Positions 20,482 through 28,736 of a stretch of 64,000 nucleotides of DNA are shown in pieces. Every line of letters starts with the position of its first letter. The first letter of the stretch is position 1. The DNA lies in the NCBI GenBank assembly GCA_030672305.1, contig DAOVGR010000084.1, positions 1-64,000 on the forward strand, in the 5' to 3' direction. Both the position numbers and the translations under genes were made by a program. This DNA comes from Thermoplasmatales archaeon. Lineage in GTDB: Archaea; Thermoplasmatota; E2; DHVEG-1. The notes beneath the pieces were generated by a model, which was given only the letters and a program-made list of their open reading frames with translations, was not told where the DNA came from and ran no database searches.

Positions 20482-21780
20482 ATGAATAAAAAAAAGTTGG
20501 GTTCAAAGTTAGCAATATTTCTTGTTCTGACGTCATTTATTGCGGGTGCATTTATGCCTGCTCAAGCAGAATCTCCTTTTCATTCGGTTTATGGATTTGT
20601 GTATATTAATGACGAACTTGCTTCCGCAGGAATGGAGGTTAAACTGACATTTATTGATAATCCAGAGGATATACCTGATATAATTGATTCAAACGGATAC
20701 TACCAGATTGATTTTACAGATCATAATTGGGAGGTAGGTTTCTTTTTTGTAAAATTTGAAGGAGATTGGCTGGTACCTTTTGATAATTCCTCAGTAGATA
20801 TAATTTCACAAGAAATCGGCTATGAAGTTGACCTACATATTAATACTTTGGGCAGTCCACCCGATAAACCTGTAAATCCACAACCAGAGAACAACTCGGT
20901 AAATGTGTCTATTAATCCTACGTTAAGCGTTCTTGTTATTGATCCAGATGATGATATCATGGATGTATCATTTTACGATGCATCAGATGATAGCCTTATA
21001 GGAATAGATAATAATGTCCCTAGTGGAGGAACGGCCTCTATTCAATGGGCAGGTCTTAGCCCTTCCACAGATTATTTCTGGTATGCAATTGCAGATGACT
21101 CAGAATTTCAAACAAGTTCAGATGTTTGGAATTTTAGGACAAGGATGAATCAGCCACCTAACAATCCTATTAATCCCGCACCAGCTGACGGTGCTGAAGA
21201 TGTTGAAATAGACCCATTTCTAAGTGTTGATGTAACAGATCCGGATGGTGATATGATGGATGTATTGTTCTTTGATGCATCTGACGGAAGTCTCATCGGT
21301 ACAGTCTTAAATGTTGCATCTGGTGGCACTGCTTCGGTACAATGGAAGGACCTTTCCTACAACACAACATACTCTTGGTACGCAATTGCAGACGATTCAG
21401 TGTATGAAACAAGGTCTGATACTTGGTCCTTTACTACAGAAGTTGATGATACTCCACCAACTGTTTCTATAACAAGACCTGAGAAGGGACTTTATATATT
21501 TGATAGAAAGATAAAGATCCTTCCCAGATTTATTAGACCAGCACTCATCATTGGTAGAATTACAATTGAGGCAAATGCAACTGATGAAGACTCAGGTATT
21601 GAAAGAGTTGAGTTCTACATAAATGGAAAATTAAAAGGAAATGATACAAGTGCTCCTTACGAATTCTTATGGGAGAGAGATCGTATTCGTCTGTTTCATA
21701 TATTTGTTATAAAGGTTATTGCATATGACCTCAATGGTGCGGAAGCATCTGATAAGATGATTGTTAGAAAGTTTTTGTAA
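20482..21780 (+). CDS. Secreted multi-Ig/FN3-like protein sharing the N-terminal domain of the preceding gene
   Basis: Signal peptide; FHSVYGFVYINDELASAGMEVKLTF; two ~100-aa repeats (DASDDSLIG / DASDGSLIG); C-terminal Ig-like EFLWERDRIRLFHIFVIKVIAYD. Confidence 0.85.
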   Translation: MNKKKLGSKLAIFLVLTSFIAGAFMPAQAESPFHSVYGFVYINDELASAGMEVKLTFIDNPEDIPDIIDSNGYYQIDFTDHNWEVGFFFVKFEGDWLVPFDNSSVDIISQEIGYEVDLHINTLGSPPDKPVNPQPENNSVNVSINPTLSVLVIDPDDDIMDVSFYDASDDSLIGIDNNVPSGGTASIQWAGLSPSTDYFWYAIADDSEFQTSSDVWNFRTRMNQPPNNPINPAPADGAEDVEIDPFLSVDVTDPDGDMMDVLFFDASDGSLIGTVLNVASGGTASVQWKDLSYNTTYSWYAIADDSVYETRSDTWSFTTEVDDTPPTVSITRPEKGLYIFDRKIKILPRFIRPALIIGRITIEANATDEDSGIERVEFYINGKLKGNDTSAPYEFLWERDRIRLFHIFVIKVIAYDLNGAEASDKMIVRKFL

Positions 21781-21985
21781 AATCATAATTTATAGCAGAA
21801 AATTTTCATGTAAATCGAAAGAGTATAGTGACTGTTTTTACATTTCCCCAAATAGGTTGGTACAAATCTATTTCCAAATTCAACATATCGATTATATCTT
21901 TTTATTTACTTAAAGACATCATTTATGATAGTTATATTAAAACAAAAAGTTAATTAATTAGTATTTACATAATGATAAGATAGTC

Positions 21986-22693
21986 ATGAATGAAAGGCAC
22001 TTTATTAGTACTATAAAGGAACAAAATCTTGCAATAATTACAATTCCTGATGCAGCGCGAATAATAAACAAAAGCAGGAAATACACAGTTTTATATCTAA
22101 AAAGGCTTGAAAAACGGAAAATAATAAAAAGAATTGAAAAAGGAAAATATTCGCTACAAGATACACCTTTCCAGGTAATAGCTAGCAATCTAATACTGCC
22201 TTCATATATTTCATTTTTATCTGGTCTATCCTATTACAATCTAACTACTCAAATACCAAGAATAACACAAATAGCAACAACAAAATCAAAAAAAAGAATT
22301 ATAAATGAAAATGGGGAAATTCAATTTATAAACCTGAGAAGAGTTTTTGGTTACAAACGTGAGCAAACTCAATTTGGATATATTTTTATAGGAGAAACGG
22401 AAAAAATCATAATAGATTCGCTTTTTCTACCGAAATACTGCCCAATAAATGAAACTTTTAGCGCTATAAAGGATTCCAAATTAGATGTTAAAAAACTTAT
22501 TGACTATGCCTTAAAAATGGATTCCATCGTTCTTATTAAAAGACTTGGATACTTCTTAGAACTTAATGATATAGATATTTATCTGAAAGTTAAAAAATAT
22601 CTTAATTCTCGCTATGACCTACTAAATCCTCATCTTCCGCCAACGGGTAAAAACAACATTAGATGGAAACTAAAAATAAACGAGGTGCTATAA
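21986..22693 (+). CDS. AbiEi-type antitoxin / HTH regulator
   Basis: N-terminal wHTH (ITIPDAARIINKSRKYTVLYLKRLEKRKIIKRIEKGKYSLQD); immediately upstream of AbiEii. Confidence 0.82.
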   Translation: MNERHFISTIKEQNLAIITIPDAARIINKSRKYTVLYLKRLEKRKIIKRIEKGKYSLQDTPFQVIASNLILPSYISFLSGLSYYNLTTQIPRITQIATTKSKKRIINENGEIQFINLRRVFGYKREQTQFGYIFIGETEKIIIDSLFLPKYCPINETFSAIKDSKLDVKKLIDYALKMDSIVLIKRLGYFLELNDIDIYLKVKKYLNSRYDLLNPHLPPTGKNNIRWKLKINEVL

Positions 22694-22696
22694 TTT

Positions 22697-23461
22697 ATGT
22701 TAACAAGAAAAAATCTAATATCTTATAGAGAAATAACTGGTTTTAACCTTGGTCAGATCGAAAAAGACTATCTACAACATATTTTTTTATTAAATTTTTA
22801 TAGAAAAATCAAAGATGAACTTGTGTTTAAAGGTGGAACAGCTCTTCAAAAAACATATGGGTTAAACAGGTTTAGTGAGGATTTAGATTTTACATTTAAA
22901 TCTAACATAGATACTGAATCTGTTTTAAATTCGGTAATAACCAACATGAAAATATTTGGATGTGAAACATTAAAAAAGAAAAAAAAAGAAGAGGATTTAG
23001 GAACTAATTATTTACTTAAAATAAAGGGTCCACTTTTCGATGGAACAGAACGGAGTCATTCCTATATAAGACTAGATATAAGTAAAAGAGAAAAAGTTGA
23101 ACTACCAATTAATATAAACACGATAACTCCAATATATGAGGATTTACCCCCATATACTGCCCCCGTAATGGCTATTCCTGAGATAATGGCTGAAAAAATA
23201 AGGGCAATTTTTACTAGGGATAATGCAAGGGACATCTATGATCTCTGGTTTTTAATTCAGAAAAAAAATAGGGTTCCTGTTTCATTGATAAATTCTAAAT
23301 TAAAATTCTATAATAATTTTTTTAATCAAAAAGAGTTTGAAAAACAAATTGAAAAAAAAGAAAAAATATGGAAACAAGAAATGGAGCAGCTTATACCGTT
23401 TCTTATTAGTTTTGGAGAGATAAAAAATAGTATTTTTTCACAACAATTTATTGAATTATAA
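22697..23461 (+). CDS. AbiEii-type nucleotidyltransferase toxin
   Basis: ELVFKGGTALQKTYGLNRFSEDLDFTF and MAEKIRAIFTRDNARDIYDLWFL signatures. Confidence 0.93.
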   Translation: MLTRKNLISYREITGFNLGQIEKDYLQHIFLLNFYRKIKDELVFKGGTALQKTYGLNRFSEDLDFTFKSNIDTESVLNSVITNMKIFGCETLKKKKKEEDLGTNYLLKIKGPLFDGTERSHSYIRLDISKREKVELPININTITPIYEDLPPYTAPVMAIPEIMAEKIRAIFTRDNARDIYDLWFLIQKKNRVPVSLINSKLKFYNNFFNQKEFEKQIEKKEKIWKQEMEQLIPFLISFGEIKNSIFSQQFIEL

Positions 23462-23539
23462 ATCTAGAGAAAAGAAAAGATTTCAAAGGATTTATTTAAT
23501 AATCTTTCTATTTGATTTTATTTAAATGAGTGTGACAGA

Positions 23540-23663
23540 TTATTTCCAATCGTTCAGATCATATACAAGAAATCCTTTTTTTCTTAGCTCATCCTTATTA
23601 TCCACTTTTTTTGCAATGAGGCCAAAAAGTTCTTTTCTTTATGCACCGTTCAAACTCATTCAT
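23540..23663 (-). pseudogene. Internally deleted, frameshifted HEPN-type partner gene
   Basis: ATG overlaps stop of the HTH-NTase gene (ATGA); MNEFERCIKKR joined out of frame to ELFGLIAKKVDNKDELRKKGFLVYDLNDWK*; too short for a complete domain. Confidence 0.45.
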
Positions 23664-24216
23664 TATGTTCATCCCATAATGTGATTCCTTTTTTTATTTC
23701 TTGATAGAAGGCTTTGTCCTTTTCTTTTATTTTTAAGAATTCTACAGAATCTATCACAATCGCTTGAATCTTTCTTGTTTGTTTGCTTTTTTTAATAAAG
23801 CTTTTTACATCATTTTTATAATTTGTTAGAACAAGTAGGTCTATATCGCTGTCAAGGATATCTTCTCCATAAACACAACTTCCAAAAAGAATTATTTTTG
23901 TAGATATTTCTTTTAAATTGTTTACTATCGTGTTTAGTTCATTTATTGTCATAAATATTTTAAAACTCTTAATAGAAGGATTCTTCTCATTGATTGTGTA
24001 ATACAGATTTTTTCCACTTTTTTTTTCATTAATTAAATTCATTAAGTGTAAGGATTTCAAGGCTTTATGAGTCCCACCAACACTCTTTTTAATTTTTTTA
24101 GCTATCTCTCTTAAGTAAAATTCTTTTTCTGGATTACGAGCTAAAAAGATTAAAATCTGAATACCCAAAGGAGTTATGTTCACTTTTTCGAACATATGTT
24201 CACTTTTTCGAACCAT
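23656..24216 (-). CDS. Fused winged-HTH plus MNT-type nucleotidyltransferase
   Basis: FYLREIAKKIKKSVGGTHKALKSL HTH; KIILFGSCVYGEDILDSDIDLLVLT NTase motif. Confidence 0.88.
   Translation of the reverse strand: MVRKSEHMFEKVNITPLGIQILIFLARNPEKEFYLREIAKKIKKSVGGTHKALKSLHLMNLINEKKSGKNLYYTINEKNPSIKSFKIFMTINELNTIVNNLKEISTKIILFGSCVYGEDILDSDIDLLVLTNYKNDVKSFIKKSKQTRKIQAIVIDSVEFLKIKEKDKAFYQEIKKGITLWDEHNE
24178..24213. repeat. Two tandem copies of GTTCACTTTTTCGAAC (20-bp period) over the translation start
   Basis: 24178-24193 and 24198-24213; each has GTTC...GAAC dyad ends. Confidence 0.8.
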
Positions 24217-24549
24217 GATATATGAAGATACAAACCACTATATTAATCTATTCTCCAATTCATAACAAAATAAAGGATTATTTGATATAATACTCAATTT
24301 TTATTATCTACTATTTTTTACAATAATTTTTGGAATAAGTATACCTATATTAATTGTATACAAAAAAAAAGAATGTTTTCAGAGAGAGATTGGTTTGACT
24401 TTTAAAATCTAAATAGCCATTGTAGAAAAATGAAAAGATTTGGGAATCTTTTTAACAACTGAAGAAAAAATTTATTTTATCCGCGTCGAAATTTATTAAA
24501 ATATTATATCTATAAGTTATCAAAATTGATTACCTACATATGGTAAATT

Positions 24550-24575
24550 TTATATATGATGTTTGTCATATATAA
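24550..24575. promoter_or_regulatory. Palindrome TTATATATGA-TGTTTG-TCATATATAA upstream of AbiEi
   Basis: Perfect 10-bp arms, 6-bp spacer; just 5' of likely ATG start at 24581. Confidence 0.6.
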
Positions 24576-24580
24576 TATTG

Positions 24581-25297
24581 ATGAATTCAATAAATATGCT
24601 TGAAAGATTGGAGAGATATCCAACATTCAATGTTGATACAGTTGCAAATATTGCAAATAAAGATGCGACGTATGCAAAAGTATATATAAATAGATTGAAA
24701 AATAGAAAATTAATCAAACAACTTCAAAGAAATGTATATACTACTCAAGATGATCCACTAATTGTTGCATCTCGGACAATATGGCCCAGTTATATCTCTT
24801 TATGGGCTGCATTTCGCTATCACAATCTGACTGAGCAGATACCAAGTAAAATATCTGTTGTAACTACTCGTGCGAAAAGCCGTTATAGCATATCTTTAAT
24901 GAATACAATGATTATATTTGAAAGAATTCGCCCTGAATACTTCTTTGGTTTTTCAAAAATCAGAAGGAATGAATTTGAGATATTTATGGCCAATCCAGAA
25001 AAAGCGTTAATTGATGCAATTTTATTAAAACGAATTTCAGCAACAGAAACCTATTCTATATTAAAGGAAAATTTGAAAAACTTATCGTCTAATAGGATAG
25101 TTGATTATATATTAAGAACACATAATAGAGCATTAGCCAAAAGATTTGGATGGATGCTTAGCTCTCTTGGCTGTAAAAATGCTAATAAACTGAAAAAACT
25201 CACATACAAGACAATAATTCCTTTTGACTATGCCAGATCAGTATCTGGAATGAAAAATAAAGAATGGGGCATAATCGTCAATATGGGGGGAATATAA
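24581..25297 (+). CDS. AbiEi-type antitoxin / HTH regulator (ORF track start 24563; ATG 24581 preferred)
   Basis: wHTH VDTVANIANKDATYAKVYINRLKNRKLIKQLQRNVYTTQDDPLIVASRTIWPSYISLWAAFRYHNLTEQIP, similar to 21986..22693. Confidence 0.82.
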   Translation: MNSINMLERLERYPTFNVDTVANIANKDATYAKVYINRLKNRKLIKQLQRNVYTTQDDPLIVASRTIWPSYISLWAAFRYHNLTEQIPSKISVVTTRAKSRYSISLMNTMIIFERIRPEYFFGFSKIRRNEFEIFMANPEKALIDAILLKRISATETYSILKENLKNLSSNRIVDYILRTHNRALAKRFGWMLSSLGCKNANKLKKLTYKTIIPFDYARSVSGMKNKEWGIIVNMGGI

Positions 25298-26061
25298 TTT
25301 TATCAAAAGCCGAATTAATGGATGTTGCAGAAAAAAAGCATCTATCATCGCAAAACACAGAAAAAGACTATCTCCAAGAGCTAATATTACATACAATCTC
25401 TGGTAATCGACGATTTCTAGTGTTTAAAGGAGGAACTGCTCTTTATAAATTTTATAATCTTAATAGATTTAGCGAAGATCTTGATTTTAATCTTATCGCT
25501 AAAAGATTTGATACAATCAAATTTATTAATGATATAAAAAGAGATTTAAATCTGATTGGGATGAAGAGAACATTGCATGAAATCAAGGAATTTGATAATG
25601 AAATTAATATTAAATTCATGATTAGAGGTCCTTTATATAATGGCGGAAAAGAAAGTATGTCAAGGGTGACAATAAATATAAGTAAGAGAGAGCAACCCAA
25701 AAAAGTAGAAGAGAAATTCTTAATTGCAGGTTACCAAGAAATCCCCTCTTTTGAGCTTTTAGTTTTAAATGTTGAAGAAATTGCAGCAGAAAAAGTTAGG
25801 TGTATTCTCACAAGAGAAAAACCACGAGATATATATGATCTTTGGTTCTTATTTAAAAAAGGAGCATCTGTTGATATTTCAACTGTAAATATGAAACTTA
25901 AGATATATGGATTAGAATTCAATTTAAAAAAATTTCATGAAAAATTATATGAAAAACAAATGATGTGGGCGCTTGATTTAAGAGATCTTATTTTGGGCAA
26001 ATTACCAGATTTCAAAGGAGTTTTATCTGATCTTGAATCTTGGAGTAATAGTTGGAAGTAA
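25264..26061 (+). CDS. AbiEii-type nucleotidyltransferase toxin (true start uncertain)
   Basis: FLVFKGGTALYKFYNLNRFSEDLDFNLI; AAEKVRCILTREKPRDIYDLWFLF. Confidence 0.92.
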   Translation: MGHNRQYGGNIILSKAELMDVAEKKHLSSQNTEKDYLQELILHTISGNRRFLVFKGGTALYKFYNLNRFSEDLDFNLIAKRFDTIKFINDIKRDLNLIGMKRTLHEIKEFDNEINIKFMIRGPLYNGGKESMSRVTINISKREQPKKVEEKFLIAGYQEIPSFELLVLNVEEIAAEKVRCILTREKPRDIYDLWFLFKKGASVDISTVNMKLKIYGLEFNLKKFHEKLYEKQMMWALDLRDLILGKLPDFKGVLSDLESWSNSWK

Positions 26062-26069
26062 TACTTTTT

Positions 26070-26363
26070 TTAACTAAACAAATACCTGATTTCAATTTTA
26101 AATGATAAAGATGACAAATTGTCTAAATTAATTTTAACTCTTTTTCCATGTAACAATTTTGAAATATCATTTACAATATATATTTGTCTTTTCACAGGAT
26201 AGGAGCGACCCTTTGATATAAGATTATCACATAGTTTGTTTATCTTTTGAGATGAATAGTTTGGAAAAATTTCCTTTATTTGTTCATTATCGATTATATC
26301 TGTTTTGTTTATGATTGTAAATATGATTTGCTCTTCTTTAGTTAAATAGTTTTTTTTATGCAT
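26070..26363 (-). CDS. Short HTH protein, possibly truncated AbiEi-like
   Basis: 97 aa; LTKEEQIIFTIINKTDIIDNEQIKEIFPNYSSQKINKLCDNLISKG; no C-terminal domain. Confidence 0.4.
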   Translation of the reverse strand: MHKKNYLTKEEQIIFTIINKTDIIDNEQIKEIFPNYSSQKINKLCDNLISKGRSYPVKRQIYIVNDISKLLHGKRVKINLDNLSSLSFKIEIRYLFS

Positions 26364-26404
26364 TTAATTCCCATTTTAGGAATTATCTATATAAAAATTT
26401 CTAA

Positions 26405-26530
26405 TAATATTTATTTTTTTACAATCTAATAAATACTTCAAAATAAGGTCGTAAATTACGGGGTATAAAATGATTTATTATATTTCCAATATAATGTAAA
26501 TTTGTTTTAATTTAATCTATTTTTTTTGCA
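26405..26530 (-). pseudogene. Degenerate NTase C-terminal tail (copy of the region at ~38400-38525)
   Basis: Reads ID*IKTNLHYIGNIINHFIPRNLRPYFEVFIRL*, matching KIDEMHSNSHYIGNATNHFIPRNLRPDWDVFIRML at 38389..38589; clear nucleotide similarity. Confidence 0.7.
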
Positions 26531-27254
26531 GGCTTTTTTCAATATATTGCATAGTTTTAATATGGTGTTTTATGTCCATATGCGAGTTGATCGCGAGTAA
26601 ATAATCTATCCGATTTTTATCATTGAGCCGTCCAATAAGTTTAGGAATACGCCGTATCACCATCTCTCTCCAATCATCATTTGCTTTGATTGTTTCAATA
26701 ACTTTTTCTACATCGCAAATTTCAAGTAGAACTTGTGAGTCAAAATTATTCTTATAGTCTACTGGGAGACCTAACTTTACCGCAGCCATATTTTCTGAAG
26801 TTGGTACTTTCACTTTTACTTTTTTTTTTGTCATGTGATAAGGGATTTCTCTTTCTTCAAACTCTGTTAAACTGAATTCAAAATAATGGTGTGTCTCTGA
26901 TTCTTTTATTATTGGTTCTGATATTTCAATCCTCAGCTCTACTTTTTCCAATTTCTCTTCCATTTCTTCAGTGATTTTAACATGAGGATTATATTTTTGA
27001 TAGAATTGGATGCCCCATTCATGCTTTCTTCCCTTAAGTCCTAGAGCTGCCAATTTAGATTCAATTTCTCTCATATTTTTAGGACTTGTTACACCATCAA
27101 TATCGAGAGTATAACGGCTATGTTTATTACTAGTTAATGCCCTGACAGCCCATCCTCCGATTACAATGATATTATCCTTTATATGTTCCAAAAGTTCCAA
27201 GGATTGATCTTCAATATCTTTTTTTATTTGTTCTGGAAAGTCTTCGAGGTTCAT
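26517..27254 (-). CDS. Nucleotidyltransferase-fold protein, AbiEii-like
   Basis: NIIVIGGWAVRALTSNKHSRYTLDIDGV; ENMAAVKLGLP; stop-start overlap with upstream HTH gene. Confidence 0.75.
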   Translation of the reverse strand: MNLEDFPEQIKKDIEDQSLELLEHIKDNIIVIGGWAVRALTSNKHSRYTLDIDGVTSPKNMREIESKLAALGLKGRKHEWGIQFYQKYNPHVKITEEMEEKLEKVELRIEISEPIIKESETHHYFEFSLTEFEEREIPYHMTKKKVKVKVPTSENMAAVKLGLPVDYKNNFDSQVLLEICDVEKVIETIKANDDWREMVIRRIPKLIGRLNDKNRIDYLLAINSHMDIKHHIKTMQYIEKSLQKK

Positions 27255-28270
27255 AATCCTCTAACTCCATGTTTAATTCCTCCTATGTCGAGATAGAGGT
27301 CAATATTCCATTTCTTTTCGTATTTTATTTCCCATCCAGATTTTCCAAATTTCATGTCGTCCTTTAAAAAAACAGATTTTTTGTTCGAGATATTGTTATG
27401 GAATTTTTTAATGATTTTGGGAGGTATCATTCGTCTGTTGATATTATAGATGATATCAAGATAACATCCAACTTGATTTACTAGGTTCTTTTTTATTGCA
27501 AGCTTAAGTAATCTCTCGTAATCGATTTTATTATTTGCTAAGATTTTTATGCATGTGTCTTCAACACCTTCAGGTGTCATCAATTTATTAATAAAGATCT
27601 CCTCAAAAGTTTGTTTTGTCTCCACACTTTCTAGAACTGCAATTTTATCTCGTTTTCCTCTTACTGTAAAACCAGTCCTTTTAATGGTTAAATTATTATC
27701 GATTTTTTCATAAAGTATCTTTTCAATTTCGTCAGGGGTAGTAATGATTTCCTCAAAAGGAGTTGCCCCTGGTATATAAATTCCTTCATTTGTATTTGTT
27801 TCCTTTATAATCGAATTTAAAAGACGAACAAATAGATGATCGTTTACTTTTTCTGCAATAAGTGGTTTTCTCTTTTTAAATTTCACTAAGCCTGAGTCTG
27901 CTAAAAATTTTAAAATTTTTCTCACTGTTTTTTCGGATAATCTTGTTTTCTTGGTAAGATTTTTAACATCATCAGCTGTATCAAGAGCGTCCCATATTGC
28001 AAGAGTATTTTTTCTTAGAAGTATCTCTGGATCGACTCCATAACTGAGGGATTTGATAAATATTTCTTTCAATTTTTGGTAATTGTAATGTTTTGGGATA
28101 TCTAATCGTGTTTCGCCATTGGTTTTGATTTTAACGATTTCCTCTCTTTTAAGCATCTCCTCAATAGCGTTGTAAATAGAGTCTGGTGAGTAAGGAAGTC
28201 TTTTCAAAATACTGTTTATGGTATGAGGTTTGACACAAATCAAACCAAAGATCGCTGATTTTAGATTCAT
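27251..28270 (-). CDS. HTH protein, putative regulator/antitoxin partner of 26517..27254
   Basis: Two wHTH-like segments (SILKRLPYSPDSIYNAIEEMLKREEIVKI; LTKKTRLSEKTVRKILKFLADSGLVKF); 4-bp overlap with NTase. Confidence 0.7.
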   Translation of the reverse strand: MNLKSAIFGLICVKPHTINSILKRLPYSPDSIYNAIEEMLKREEIVKIKTNGETRLDIPKHYNYQKLKEIFIKSLSYGVDPEILLRKNTLAIWDALDTADDVKNLTKKTRLSEKTVRKILKFLADSGLVKFKKRKPLIAEKVNDHLFVRLLNSIIKETNTNEGIYIPGATPFEEIITTPDEIEKILYEKIDNNLTIKRTGFTVRGKRDKIAVLESVETKQTFEEIFINKLMTPEGVEDTCIKILANNKIDYERLLKLAIKKNLVNQVGCYLDIIYNINRRMIPPKIIKKFHNNISNKKSVFLKDDMKFGKSGWEIKYEKKWNIDLYLDIGGIKHGVRGL

Positions 28271-28334
28271 AACAAACGGACGTAATTTATTGAAACATAT
28301 TTAAATGTTTCCATATTTTATTTCCGTTTGTTAT
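28269..28334 (-). promoter_or_regulatory. TATA region flanked by perfect 12-bp inverted repeat
   Basis: ATAACAAACGGA (28269-28280) and TCCGTTTGTTAT (28323-28334); internal GAAACATATTTAAATGTTTC palindrome (28292-28311); abuts start codon. Confidence 0.75.
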
Positions 28335-28383
28335 TTGATGATAAATTATTTTTATTCTTTTAGGAGTACCTACAACTCCTCTC

Positions 28384-28600
28384 TTTTTATTTATTTAAAT
28401 ATATCATTTATGATAGTTATATTTAATCAAAAAGAGGTCGAAAAACAAATTAAAAAAAAATAAAAAATATAAAAACAAGAAATGGAGCAGCTAATACCGT
28501 TTCTTATTAGTTTTGAAGATATAAAAAATAGTATTTTTTCAGAACAATTTATTGAATTATAAATCTAGAGAAAAGAACAGATTTTAAAGGATTTATTTAA
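28384..28600 (+). pseudogene. Collapsed AbiE cassette: upstream region joined to AbiEii 3' end and 3' flank
   Basis: 28384-28434 resembles 21898-21949; 28422-28600 resembles 23321-23503; both ORFs missing; remnant reading frame has a stop. Confidence 0.8.
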
Positions 28601-28736
28601 CATATATTTTCTTTTAAAAAAGGGTGTTTTTTTGGGCTTATTTTATTTTAATATTCAATGAATAATTAGCCAAGAATTGTTATAAATTTATCGATTATAT
28701 TCGAAAGATTTATAATGTTTATTCGTTTATAGTAGA

